Assembly: GCA_033239005.1 (NCBI GenBank)
Contig: BSQZ01000012.1
Coordinates: forward strand, 1-64,000
DNA length: 64,000 bases
From: Lamellibrachia satsuma
Lineage: Eukaryota; Annelida; Polychaeta; Sabellida; Siboglinidae
Direction: 5' to 3'
The position numbers and the translations under genes were made by a program. Below the pieces are notes generated by a model. It searched no databases, had not been told where the DNA came from, and saw nothing but the letters and a program-made list of their open reading frames with translations. This document shows, one piece after another, positions 7,777 through 16,947 of the stretch; position 1 is the first letter of the stretch; each line of letters starts with the position of its first letter.

Positions 7777-10700
7777 ATGTTTGTCATTGTAGACGGCAAC
7801 ATGAAACGTCATCTATGTCGTCATTGCGGTCTCGCAGTCGATACATATGGAGAGCTAAAACGTCACGTAGAGAGTCATTCGATACCGTCTGAGCATTCTT
7901 ATTCGATAGCACCACCTAGCAACCTAGAGAATCATTCGACACCATCTGAGCATTCTTATTCAATAGCACCACCTAGCAATCTAGAGAATTATTCGACACC
8001 GTCTGAGCATTCTTATTCGATAGCACCACTTAGCGACCTCGCAAAGAAAAAGAAATACTTGTGTAAATGCAATGAGACGTTTGTAAGATGGAACGATCTA
8101 CAGCGTCACGTAAGAACAACATGTCGTCTTACCACCGCATACATGTGTACGAAATGCGGAAAGAATTTCAAGAGATACAACAATCTACAGCGTCACGTAA
8201 AAACAACATGTCGTCTTACCGTATACACGTGTACGAAATGCAGAAAGAATTGCAAGACACATAACAACCTGACCAGACACAACCTGTCCAAACACGAACC
8301 ACAACCACCACCACCGAAGAGATCAAACGCAGAAGACACCACATCCCATCACCCGCTAGTTACCGACGAAGATCCCGTCGACCCACCTGCTCGACTTCCC
8401 TTTGCCGATAACCTGTCGACGGAACTGCTAGATGTCGTTCGAGCGCACTGGCAAACCATACGGACACGCGTGTCGAGAGGACCTCTCCAGTGCAGGTACG
8501 ATTACAGATTAACCACGCTAGACACGACCGTTCTAGAGATGCCTTTGAAGAAAATGTACCAGGAACAGACCAATGCCTTCAAGATTAACCTCAGTTACGG
8601 ATTCGTACTGAGGAACAAGAATACGGGACGATACAAGTACTATCACTCCTCGTGTAATTGCTGTGGACGATACCTGGATGAACCCAGTCTCGTCACCAAC
8701 AGTGAGGATTTTGACGACTTTCTCGAACGCATCCGCGAAACCGACGTCTTGCAGTGGGCCATCAATCAAAGACCGGATTCTGCGTGCGTGTGCGAACACA
8801 TGACCAATGTCACATTTTTCGTCAACCGCATTGTCGATCATTCGATAGGATGTGTAAACATGATCCCTCTTCCAGTCTACATCAAGAAAAACAAAGCCGT
8901 CGTCGGTCTGGACAAAGATCACAAACATTCCAAAAGGTACACTGATAACCTGTGTCTCTTCCGGTGTCTGGCCCTGCATCGTGGATGTGACATACGCCAA
9001 TTGGAACCAGCGGTGAAAACGCTGTACGAGGCTTACAACCAAGATGGTGTACCCATGGAACAATTTGCTGGGGTCACGATGAAAGACCTCTATCGCGTAG
9101 AGACGACGTTCCAGACGAATGTGTGTGTGTACAGTCTCGTCAAACCGGATGAGGAAGAAGAACGACCGACCGCCGAACTCATCCTACCACGCTCTACCTC
9201 AACCTTCACGAGACACATTTCTCCTTCATCCAGGATGCGCGCATGTATTGTCACTCGTACAGATGTCGGAAATGCAACTCGTTGTGGACACACGCATGGA
9301 AGTTACGTCAGCACGAGAGCACGTGTACGGGAGGCGTGCGTCGAATCTTTCCTGGTGGCGTGTACCATTCGACTCCGACGATATTCGAACGACTGGACGA
9401 CGAGAACATTCGAGTGAACGAATCGTTGCGGTACTACCCGTACCGAGCCACTTTTGATTTCGAGTGTTGGTTCGACACCGGACAACTTCCGTCTGATAGC
9501 GACCGGGTTCACTGGATTGCACGTCACGTTCCACTGAGCGTCAGCGTGGCGTCATACGTACCAGGACACGAACGAGTGAAATGTCTCGTCACGAACGGAG
9601 ACAATAAGTTGGTGATCGACATGATGGCCATTCTGATATCGATGAGTGACGCCGCGTACGACAGCATCAAAGACTCGTACGACAGCGTGTTGGATCAACT
9701 CGCAGAAGCAATGACGCGATGGGAGGAACAAGAAGACGTGCAGCCAACGACAAGAAGAAGAAATCTCGACGTACAAAAAATCCATACAAAAAGCTGATGG
9801 GACAACTGTATGGATGGATGCGTCAGTTACCCGTCGTCGGTTTCAATTCGGGTCATTACGATCTCAATGCCATCAAACAGTTCCTCGTACCTTACTTTCG
9901 GTCCACTGCAAAGGAACAAGAAGAGAGGAAACGAGAGGAAGAAGAAGAAGAAGAAGAGAACGAGGGTGTCCATTCGTTTTTCGTCATCAAGCGCAACAAC
10001 ACTTTCATGTGTCTTTCGACGGATCAGCTTAAATTCCTAGACATGACCAACTACATAGCCCCTGGGTTCAGTTACGACAAGTATCTGAAAGCGTACGGAT
10101 GCGAGGTGACGAAAGGTCATTTCCCGTACGAGTACATGGATCGACTGGAGAAGCTCGACGATACCGCTCTTCCGTCGAAAGAGGCCTTCTTCAGTCGTCT
10201 GAAGAACGAAGGTATTTCCGACGAGGATTACGCCAGTTGTCAGGAGGCCTGGCGCGACAACGACATGACGACGTTGCGAGATTTTCTCGTCTGGTACAAC
10301 AACAGGGACGTGGTTCCCTTTCTGCAGGCCATCGACAGACAGTTTGACTTCTATCAACAGCGAGGGATAGACATGTTCAAGCAAGGCATCAGCGTACCTG
10401 GTCTGACCCTGTTGTACTTGTTCAACGACCTTCCGGAGAAGACCTACTTTACCATCTTCAACGAGAAGAACAAAGATCTGCACGACCTCGTCAAAGATAA
10501 CATTTGCGGTGGTCCGTCGATCATATTTCACCGCTATCACGAGAAAGGGATCACCACGCTACGTCTGAACGAGTACGGAAAGGCTGCCCGTCCGTGTCGA
10601 TCGATCGTCGGATACGACGCGAACGCGCTGTATCTGTGGTCGCTCATGCAAGACATGCCTATGGGATGGTACACGCGACGGCGGGTTGAGAAGGACTTCC

Positions 10701-12331
10701 GTCCCGAATCGGCGCAGCTGTACGGACAGATGGCCGCGGAATGGCTGACGTGGGAATCCGAACGCACGGGACTTTCCATACGACATCAGATCAAAGGACG
10801 AGAGAAACGGATAGGCAAGCATCGGGTGGATGGATGGTGCAGCGAGACGAAGACGGCTTATCAGTTCCACGGGTGTTTCTTTCACGGTTGCCCGTGTACT
10901 CGAGAAGAGGTCAATTCCGTCAACGGGAAATCCATGACCGAACTGCTCGATAAGACCCGAAAGACCACCGCCTACCTACGTCACTTCGTCAAGGTCGTCG
11001 AGCTGTGGGAATGCGAGTGGAAAGAGATGAGACGAGATCCAATCGTAAAACGGTGTTTGGACGCTGCATTTCCCCGACGTCGACGTCACGTGAGGTGGAC
11101 GATGACGACGCAACAGATCCTGAACGGGGTGCGCGCTGGAACCGTGTTCGGCATGATCGAGTGTGACATTCGCGTGCCAGAAGAACTGCGCGAGTACTTT
11201 GCCGAGATGCAGCCCGTGTTCAAGAACATCCGTCTGATGCGCGAGGATCTCGGTCCATTCATGCGTCGATACGCCGAAGCGCACAACATCATGACGACTC
11301 CGAGGCGCATGCTCGTGGGCAGTTATTACGGTGATAAGATATTGCTCGCAACGCCTCTGTTGCGATGGTATCTGGACCACGGTCTCGAGGGGTTACACGT
11401 TTACCAGGTCATCGAGTACGATCCGAATCCGTGTTTCCGACAGTTCGGTGATGCCCTGTCCAAGGCCCGACGCGAGGGAGACGTCCACAGAGACATGACC
11501 ATCATCGCGGATACTATGAAATTGCTGGGGAACTCGGGCTACGGAAAGACCTTCAACAACGTGGACCGACATCGTGACGTCAACTATTGCACGGAGAAGA
11601 CGGCATCGCGTCTGATCAACAATAAACGGTTCCGACAACTCGACATCGTCGTCGACGACGCGTACGAGATAGAGATGAGCAAGAGAACCGTCACGTACAC
11701 ACTACCCGTACACGTGGGATTCTTCGTTCTGCAATACGCCAAGATGCGCATGTTGCAGTTCTATTACGACTTCATCGACAGATACGTGGAACGACCTTTG
11801 TTCCAATACTGTGAGATGGATACGGACAGTGCCTATTTAGCCTTGACCGGAGAGACCATCGATGACCTCGTGACCCCAGCACTGCGAGATCATTATTTCC
11901 GTCATCGTTCTGAATGTTGCGACAAACGCCGAAACGAGTATGTGCGCTGTCGACTCGCCGGTCGACCTTGGGTCGGAGACGAGGCGTGCTGTAAGGCACG
12001 CAGAGCGTTTGACAAGAGAACACCGGGTCTGTTCAAGGTAGAGTGGTCGGGCGAAGGATTCGTGGGGTTGTGTAGCAAGACGTACTATTGTTTCGGGGCC
12101 ACCGACAAGTACAGTACCAAAGGTCTGAGCAAACGTCACAACGTCATCGACAAGGAGACGTTCCTGAAAGTGCTCACCAACCGTCAGAGCGGAAGTGGAA
12201 AGAACCTTGGATTCCGATTGCATAAATCGACCGTGCTGACGTACGTGCAAGAACTAGCGGCTCTCACCTACTTCTACGCCAAACGCGTGGTACACGAGGA
12301 CGGACTGAGTACGGGTCCGACTGACGTGTAA
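7777..12331 (+). pseudogene. Protein-primed family B DNA polymerase of Polinton, broken by two frameshifts
   Basis: About 1,500 codons over three frames. Part 1 (7777 to about 9190) has four C2H2/C2HC-type fingers, three copies of a repeat of about 21 aa containing SEHSYSIAP, and a DNLCLFRCLALH segment resembling an OTU-like protease nucleophile motif. Part 2 (about 9192-9790) has another finger and the exonuclease I motif FDFECWF. Part 3 (about 9719-12331) has exonuclease II GFNSGHYDLN, polymerase motif A GYDANALYLW (about 10609), motif B LLGNSGYGKTF (about 11522), motif C MDTDSAYLAL (about 11816) and the LCSKTYY motif. The shifts lie at about 9175-9192 and 9720-9790. It would replicate the linear element from a protein primer. 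The catalytic motifs are intact within their fragments. The gene is followed at once by AATAAA. Confidence 0.93.
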
Positions 12332-12336
12332 ATAAA
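12331..12336 (+). terminator. Polyadenylation signal AATAAA after the polymerase
   Basis: AATAAA overlaps the last base of the polymerase TAA stop, and the ATPase start follows 34 bp later. This suggests that the early and late transcription units are separated here. Confidence 0.5.
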
Positions 12337-12369
12337 GACGCTGCATGCGGTTGTTTGTCATAATCGATC

Positions 12370-12996
12370 ATGGACACGCGATGGAAACATCCCTTCACGT
12401 GCATCGTCGCCGGACCGACGGGATGCGGCAAGAGCACGTTCGTGACGCGTCTGTTACGTCACGCCTCTGCGATGATTGATCCACCTCCCGAAAAGATCAA
12501 GTGGTGTTATGGAGAATGGCAAGAGGCTTACGCAACGACGGACTTGACTCACGTGCGATTCGAGGAAGGGTTACCGACGGTTGACATGTTCGAATCGACA
12601 ACGAGGAACTTCATCGTCATAGACGTTCTCTCGACGGAAACGGATGAGCGGGTCACGACCTTGTTTACTAAAAAAAGTCACCACAGAAACACGTCCGTGC
12701 TGTATCTCGTACAGAACCTTTTCCCTAAAAATAAAGAGAGTCGCACCATCAGTCTTAACACTCACTACATGGTGTTGTTCAAGAATCCGCGCGATGCAAC
12801 GCAGATGTCGCACCTGGCTCGTCAGATGTATCCGAGACGCACGAAATTTGCGCTAGACGCTTTTAAAGACGCCACAACAATGCCGTACGGTTATCTATTG
12901 ATCGATCTCAAACAGGACACTCCCGAGGACATGCGTCTGCGCGCGTGTATCTTTCCCGACGACGACGTACAGTACGCGTACCTACCTAAAGTATAA
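12370..12996 (+). CDS. Packaging ATPase (A32/HerA-FtsK-like) with altered Walker B
   Basis: 208 aa, the usual size for Polinton ATPases. Walker A GPTGCGKST is at residues 15-23. The Walker B strand NFIVIDVL (80-87) carries one Asp (85), but Val occupies the following position, where the family normally has a second acidic residue. Then come TKKSHHRNTSVLYLVQNLF (sensor region), RTISLNTHYMVLFKNPRD and the PYGYLLIDLK segment characteristic of this clade. It is expected to pump the genome into capsids. The frame is open, but the D-to-V change at position 86 probably impairs ATP hydrolysis. It starts in the gap after the polymerase, and its stop overlaps a TATA box for the next gene. Confidence 0.93.
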   Translation: MDTRWKHPFTCIVAGPTGCGKSTFVTRLLRHASAMIDPPPEKIKWCYGEWQEAYATTDLTHVRFEEGLPTVDMFESTTRNFIVIDVLSTETDERVTTLFTKKSHHRNTSVLYLVQNLFPKNKESRTISLNTHYMVLFKNPRDATQMSHLARQMYPRRTKFALDAFKDATTMPYGYLLIDLKQDTPEDMRLRACIFPDDDVQYAYLPKV

Positions 12997-12998
12997 AA
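12992..12998 (+). promoter_or_regulatory. TATA box overlapping the ATPase stop codon
   Basis: TATAAAA at 12992-12998 includes the ATPase TAA. The next ATG is 36 bp downstream of its end, so the leader would be very short. The same layout recurs at 15448-15454. Confidence 0.6.
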
Positions 12999-13033
12999 AG
13001 ACGGAACGTGTGAGTCGTCTCTTCATTCGCACC

Positions 13034-13405
13034 ATGTCTGAGCTGGTGAAGAGACACATTGCGTGCATACAGACTCTGAACAAGTACAAGAACGCCAAAA
13101 TAAGAAAGACCATCATCTCCAACGCCAACGCCGATCTGCTGTGTGCACTGGCCGAGTGTGCCTACAAGATACTAAAGAAGAACGTTCCGTTGACCGATTC
13201 ACAGGGACGTCGTTTGAGTAAATACAAGACGACCTTACGTAAGTTGTCTCTGAAACGAACGTCGACTGCCGAAAGAAGAAGACTCCTCTTGTCACGACCG
13301 CAAGTCGGCAAGGGTCAGAGCGGAGGTTTCCTATCGGCCTTCCTAGCACCGTTAGTGAGTTCGACCTTTCTACCCTTGCTTCGCGAAGCGCTGCTCAACA
13401 AGTAG
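13034..13405 (+). CDS. Conserved Polinton small basic protein (unknown, putative virion component)
   Basis: 123 aa from an ACCATGT start; a GTG at 13010 lies before the likely transcription start and is not used here. The sequence has an N-terminal segment MSELVKRHIACIQTLN, a predicted helical Lys/Arg-rich middle, a basic RRLLLSRPQ stretch and a hydrophobic Gly-rich tail (QSGGFLSAFLAPL). I recognise it as a protein that recurs next to the ATPase in animal Mavericks; its function is not established to my knowledge. The QSGG in the tail resembles an adenain-type cleavage site and matches QAGG in the product at 16552, suggesting processing by the element's protease (inference). Confidence 0.75.
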   Translation: MSELVKRHIACIQTLNKYKNAKIRKTIISNANADLLCALAECAYKILKKNVPLTDSQGRRLSKYKTTLRKLSLKRTSTAERRRLLLSRPQVGKGQSGGFLSAFLAPLVSSTFLPLLREALLNK

Positions 13406-13409
13406 ACAC

Positions 13410-13691
13410 ATGGAACACGCACGCAAGATGGCCTTGGTGGATCCGCGGCTGCTGGATACGCTTCGTTCGCCACCTCCGCCAACGGACACCGTAGGTAAGA
13501 AGGTGCAAGCCCTCGACGACGAGATGAAGGCCATCCTCGATAGAAAGGACCTCGACGACGGGACCAAGGTCACGCTGTATAATCAGGTGTTGCAGCGGTA
13601 CAACGTCCTGGTCGATAAACGCGTCAAGGAACCGGTACGCGTGATCGCGGTAGGGAAGGAAGTGGGGACGGAACCCGAAAAAAACTTCTAG
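13410..13691 (+). CDS. Conserved Polinton protein, N-terminal part
   Basis: 93 aa starting 4 bp after the previous stop. It has a KMALVDPRLLDTL segment, a Pro linker and a helical LDDEMKAILDRKDL ... TLYNQVLQRYNVL region. I recognise this as resembling the N-terminal half of a protein of unknown function found in animal Mavericks, whose C-terminal half resembles the next ORF. The stop at 13689-13691 and the ATG at 13693 are one base apart in different frames, so this is either a frameshift or a genuine two-gene split. Confidence 0.68.
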   Translation: MEHARKMALVDPRLLDTLRSPPPPTDTVGKKVQALDDEMKAILDRKDLDDGTKVTLYNQVLQRYNVLVDKRVKEPVRVIAVGKEVGTEPEKNF

Positions 13692-13692
13692 T

Positions 13693-14112
13693 ATGGAAGC
13701 CGACGTGGTGAACATTGTTCCCAAGAGCCTGCAGGCCAAAGCCAGACGTTTGATGGAACATCTCAAAAGAAACGTCGCGTGGAGCGATCGTGGCGAACTC
13801 ATACACGAGGGTGTTCCGGTTGCCGGAAGTAACGTGGTGGATCTCGTTCACGATCTGTTGCGTAAGAGGAAGACCGGCGATCCAACGGGTTGGCAGTCGT
13901 TCGCACGACAACTCCGCGTCATCAACATACCCATGGAGTTGGTCGGTAACGCTACCAGGCAAGCCTACATACAACAGACAGCGACTCCCGCCGCTTCTAC
14001 ACCACGACGACAACGACAACAACGATCGTCAAGCTGGTCACCTCTCGAACGTCAAATGGAACATTCCCTACCTACACCACCACCTGAATTGATGAGTTGG
14101 GCCAAATTATAA
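13693..14112 (+). CDS. Conserved Polinton protein, C-terminal part
   Basis: 139 aa. Visible pieces: VVNIVPKSLQAKARRLMEHL, a Trp-containing strand, a GSNVVDLVHDLLRKRK helix, DPTGWQSFARQL and an ELVGNAT segment, then a Gln/Arg/Pro-rich tail. It resembles the C-terminal half of the Maverick protein described for the previous ORF. The role is unknown; the position among virion genes suggests a structural or assembly role (inference). The ATG follows the preceding stop by one base. Confidence 0.7.
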   Translation: MEADVVNIVPKSLQAKARRLMEHLKRNVAWSDRGELIHEGVPVAGSNVVDLVHDLLRKRKTGDPTGWQSFARQLRVINIPMELVGNATRQAYIQQTATPAASTPRRQRQQRSSSWSPLERQMEHSLPTPPPELMSWAKL

Positions 14113-14142
14113 GAAGATTAGATCGTAGTCGTAACGCATTCA

Positions 14143-14309
14143 TGTTGTCGAATTCACAGGACGAGTACCTTTCCGTCGTCGCTTCGATATCGCTTAGTGG
14201 ACTTACCTTGCTTGGTGACGTTGCAGCCGGAATTCTTATACAACGGGTGTTATTCAGACTATGGTTTCGCTACGTTGTTGCTCCACCGCTGCCGTTGTGG
14301 GAGCGATAA
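14143..14309 (+). CDS. Possible small hydrophobic ORF
   Basis: A 55-codon frame from the ATG at 14143 (a longer version starts at 14097, overlapping the previous gene) with a continuous hydrophobic segment (about YLSVVASISLSGLTLLGDVA then AGILI). It overlaps two other frames. It could be a second small membrane protein or a chance frame. Confidence 0.2.
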
Positions 14310-14404
14310 CGTGCGTTCTACTATACGTCAGCGCACTCCTCGTCGTTCGTCAGTATTCAGGAGTCGTCAACGTCACCGTCAACGCGTCGGACCTTCTGTT
14401 TTAA
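14261..14404 (+). CDS. Small single-pass membrane protein overlapping the integrase start (TAATG)
   Basis: A 47-aa ORF whose TAA stop (14402-14404) overlaps the integrase ATG (14404-14406). One hydrophobic span of about 20 residues (AAVVGAITCVLLYVSALLVV) follows a short N-terminus with two Cys; the C-terminal tail holds two N-glycosylation sequons (NVT, NAS). The frame has stops just upstream (14195 and 14216), so this ATG is the only start. A type II-like or viroporin-like role is possible but unproven. Confidence 0.5.
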   Translation: MVSLRCCSTAAVVGAITCVLLYVSALLVVRQYSGVVNVTVNASDLLF

Positions 14405-15459
14405 TGACGTCGAAAAGACTGAAGACGGTCTACTTCGACCCAAAGAGGGTAGGCAGTTATGGAGGAGTCGACGCCTTGCGACGCGTCACGCACGCGCCTC
14501 GAAAAATAGTCGCGCAGTGGTTGTCGGAACAGGACGCCTACAGCTTACACAAGCCGGCGAGACGACGTTTCAAGAGACGATGCGTCATCGTGGGCGGTAT
14601 GAATCAACAGTGGCAAGCCGATCTCGTCGACCTGACGACGTTGAAAGACGACAACGACGGTATCACCTTTCTCCTCACAATAATAGACGTCTTTTCGAAA
14701 CGAGCCAGATGCATTCCTATGCCAAGCAAATCCGCTGCGTCATTGGTCGCGGCGCTGCGAATCGCGTTCGCGAACGACCGGCCGCACACGTTGCAGACGG
14801 ATCGAGGAATGGAATGTCTGAATAAATCCGTTCAGGTTCTCTTAAGGAAACGCGGCGTCCATCACTTCTCCACGCACAACGCGGAGACGAAAGCGAGCAT
14901 CGTGGAACGATTCAACAAAACGTTGAAGACTCGCATGTGGCGCTACTTCACGAAATGCCAGACGTGGCGTTACATCGACGTCCTTCCGGACCTGGTGCGA
15001 ACGTACAACGACACCCGTCACAGCAGCATCGGTATGGCTCCGTCGCAGGTCAATGCAAAGAATCAAGAAATGGTGTGGCAACGTCTGTACGGACACGACG
15101 GTAAGGGTGTGCCCAAGTTGAACGTGTCGGATCGCGTGCGCATCAGCAAGTACAAAGGCACGTTCGAAAAGGGCTACGAGACGAACTGGAGCGAAGAGGT
15201 GTTCACCGTACACGAAGTTCATCCCTCCGAGCCGCCCGTGTACCGCCTGCGGGACGATCTCGGCGACGTGCTGGACGGCACCTTCTACGAACTGGAGCTG
15301 CAGAAAGTGTCGGTACCGGTCGATAAAGTGTACCGCATCGAATCGGTACTGCAGCGTCGTAAGGTTGGCGGAAGAACGGAGGTTTTGGTGAAATGGTTCG
15401 GACATCCGTCCACATTAAACAGCTGGATCGATGCCAAGGCGATCATCTATAAAAACTAG
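14404..15459 (+). CDS. Retrovirus-like integrase (DD-E) with C-terminal chromodomain
   Basis: 351 aa from the ATG at 14404; an open extension back to 14197 is judged non-coding because the homologous start segment (YFDP...GSYGG) follows this ATG. Catalytic residues: Asp73 in WQADLVD, Asp133 in LQTDRGMECLN, and Glu168 in SIVERFNKTLK, so the last two are 35 positions apart. An N-terminal helical segment (QWLSEQDAYSLHKPARRRFK) precedes the core. The C-terminal part has an SH3-like strand region (VSDRVRISKYK...FEKGYETNWSEEVF) and a chromodomain (YRIESVLQRR...VLVKWFGHP...SWI). It would integrate the element and produce the 6-bp duplication. The frame is fully intact, unlike the polymerase, capsid and protease. 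Confidence 0.96.
   Translation: MTSKRLKTVYFDPKRVGSYGGVDALRRVTHAPRKIVAQWLSEQDAYSLHKPARRRFKRRCVIVGGMNQQWQADLVDLTTLKDDNDGITFLLTIIDVFSKRARCIPMPSKSAASLVAALRIAFANDRPHTLQTDRGMECLNKSVQVLLRKRGVHHFSTHNAETKASIVERFNKTLKTRMWRYFTKCQTWRYIDVLPDLVRTYNDTRHSSIGMAPSQVNAKNQEMVWQRLYGHDGKGVPKLNVSDRVRISKYKGTFEKGYETNWSEEVFTVHEVHPSEPPVYRLRDDLGDVLDGTFYELELQKVSVPVDKVYRIESVLQRRKVGGRTEVLVKWFGHPSTLNSWIDAKAIIYKN
15448..15454 (+). promoter_or_regulatory. TATA box overlapping the integrase 3' end
   Basis: TATAAAA at 15448-15454, immediately before the integrase TAG. The next ATG is at 15484, again a spacing of about 30 bp as at 12992. Confidence 0.58.
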
Positions 15460-15483
15460 CAGCGCGTAAGTCGGGTCGTCATT

Positions 15484-15756
15484 ATGTCACAAGACACGAC
15501 ACCGCAGACCGTCATAGAGGATTGTACCGACGCGTCGAACGACAACGACAGTACTCCTTCGCATCTGTTTGGCACCGAGTGTCCCAAAGAGGAGATAGTG
15601 TTTCTGTGTCAGGTCGTCATCTTGTACACGGTCATCGTGATAAGCATCTACAACCTGACTGTAGGTCACGGCGATTCTAATCTGTGGACGGCACTGTTGA
15701 GTAGTTCGTTGGGTTACCTACTGCCCAATCCCACGTTGAGACGCAATGGCGACTGA
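15484..15756 (+). CDS. Conserved small Polinton membrane protein
   Basis: 90 aa. A polar N-terminus, then CPKEEIVFLCQVVILYTVIV, a strong transmembrane span, a short loop with an N-glycosylation sequon (NLT), and a second hydrophobic stretch SLGYLLPNP. I recognise this protein as recurrent between integrase and capsid genes in animal Mavericks; its function is unknown. Its end overlaps the next gene start by 11 bp. Confidence 0.78.
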   Translation: MSQDTTPQTVIEDCTDASNDNDSTPSHLFGTECPKEEIVFLCQVVILYTVIVISIYNLTVGHGDSNLWTALLSSSLGYLLPNPTLRRNGD

Positions 15757-16552
15757 ATTCTACATGACGCTGCCTAGCAACGCTTCTATGAAGACGCACC
15801 TCGACAACACCTTGACCCATTACATCACGGACTTGCCTCAGCGCATCAATCTGACCGGCGAGTGGGAGTGTGGGTTGGCGGAGTTCCAGTATCCGCACAC
15901 TTGGTACAACGTCACAGAGAACGATGTCTGGTTATTCCTCAACGCGATCGATGCTCCGGACACGTCCCAACGTGCGAAGTTGTCGTGTGGGTATTACGAC
16001 GATCCGTTAACATTGATGTATCACGTCAACAAAGGACTGCACAGCCTGTGGACGGCGAAGACAAGGGCTCGATTGACCTATAGCCCCGTCACTCGAAAAA
16101 TGACGTTACACATGACAGAGAACACCCTGTTCACCATACCGAACCACAGCGCGACGGCTTCCATGCTAGGATTCCGTAGACCCGTAGCCAGCGAACCGAA
16201 GGCGATCTCCGTCACCGGCTCCAACTCCTCGTACCCCTTCCAGATCGAGGCCGACGATGTGGTGAACATGACGCATGGATTCGACACCCTATGCGTCTAC
16301 ACGGACATCGTGGAGTCTCGTATAGTGGGCGACACTCTCGCGCCGCTGTTGCAAGTCGTTCCGATTAGCGGACTTCACGGTGACAGGGTGTCCGATCGTT
16401 CCACTAACATTCACTACGTACCTCTGTTATGCTCGAACTTCAGCTCGATCGAGGTGGATATAAGAGACGACATGGGTCGACGCGTGCCATTCGAATACGG
16501 TAGAGTAACTGTGACGCTTCATTTTCGTCGACGCAAGACCGGACTGTTCTGA
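15746..16552 (+). CDS. Minor capsid (penton, single jelly-roll) protein
   Basis: 268 aa, full length and intact. Typical N-terminal features: FYMTLPSNASM, a TGEWECGLAEFQYPHTWYNV strand pair, and SMLGFRR in the middle. The C-terminal half has the FDTLCVYTDIVESRIVGDTL ... LLQVVPISG strand motif and ends with a FEYGRVTVTLHFRRR strand. It forms the vertex capsomer in Polinton virions. It overlaps the preceding gene by 11 bp, and its TGA overlaps the next ATG (TGATG). Confidence 0.92.
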   Translation: MATEFYMTLPSNASMKTHLDNTLTHYITDLPQRINLTGEWECGLAEFQYPHTWYNVTENDVWLFLNAIDAPDTSQRAKLSCGYYDDPLTLMYHVNKGLHSLWTAKTRARLTYSPVTRKMTLHMTENTLFTIPNHSATASMLGFRRPVASEPKAISVTGSNSSYPFQIEADDVVNMTHGFDTLCVYTDIVESRIVGDTLAPLLQVVPISGLHGDRVSDRSTNIHYVPLLCSNFSSIEVDIRDDMGRRVPFEYGRVTVTLHFRRRKTGLF

Positions 16553-16947
16553 TGAATTACAACGATTATTACGCGCGACAGGCTGGCGGTGCGCTGCTTT
16601 ACTTCGCCGGTGCACAATACCAGCGAGGTCACGGACTGGGCAGTCTGTTCGGCGGTCTGTTGCGCAGCGCCATGCCGCTCATTAAGAGAGGTGCCGTGGC
16701 TTTGGGTAAAGGCGCGTTGAAGACCGGCGTTCGTATAGCCGGCGACGTCTTATCAGGCCAGAACATAAAAACGGCTGCCAAACGACGCGTCACCGACGCC
16801 GTGCTGAGCGGTCTTCGAGCTCCACCCGGTAAACGTATAAAACATCCGTCTGCAAAGGCGACTATCACTGCAGTAAAGAGACGACGCAAGAGAAAGATGT
16901 CCAAGAAACGAGAGGCCGACATATTCGACAATGGCTTTCGTACATAG
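16552..16947 (+). CDS. Basic virion core-like protein
   Basis: 131 aa, starting in a TGATG overlap with the minor capsid stop. The N-terminus is aromatic (NYNDYYARQAGGALLYFAGA), then comes an amphipathic GHGLGSLFGGLLRSAMPLIK segment, and the C-terminus is strongly basic (VKRRRKRKMSKKR). The layout resembles membrane-lytic or DNA-condensing core proteins of adenovirus-type virions, and a similar protein recurs at this place in Mavericks. QAGG near the N-terminus could be a maturation-protease site. The exact role is inferred. Confidence 0.75.
   Translation: MNYNDYYARQAGGALLYFAGAQYQRGHGLGSLFGGLLRSAMPLIKRGAVALGKGALKTGVRIAGDVLSGQNIKTAAKRRVTDAVLSGLRAPPGKRIKHPSAKATITAVKRRRKRKMSKKREADIFDNGFRT

Noticed and set aside
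9719..9800. Programmed frameshift in the polymerase
   Set aside because: No slippery heptamer with a following structure could be identified, and there are two shifts in addition to nonsense codons elsewhere. Decay or read error is simpler.
8533..13802. Minus-strand frames over the polymerase, ATPase and neighbouring genes
   Set aside because: They mirror plus-strand genes with recognisable motifs and have none of their own.
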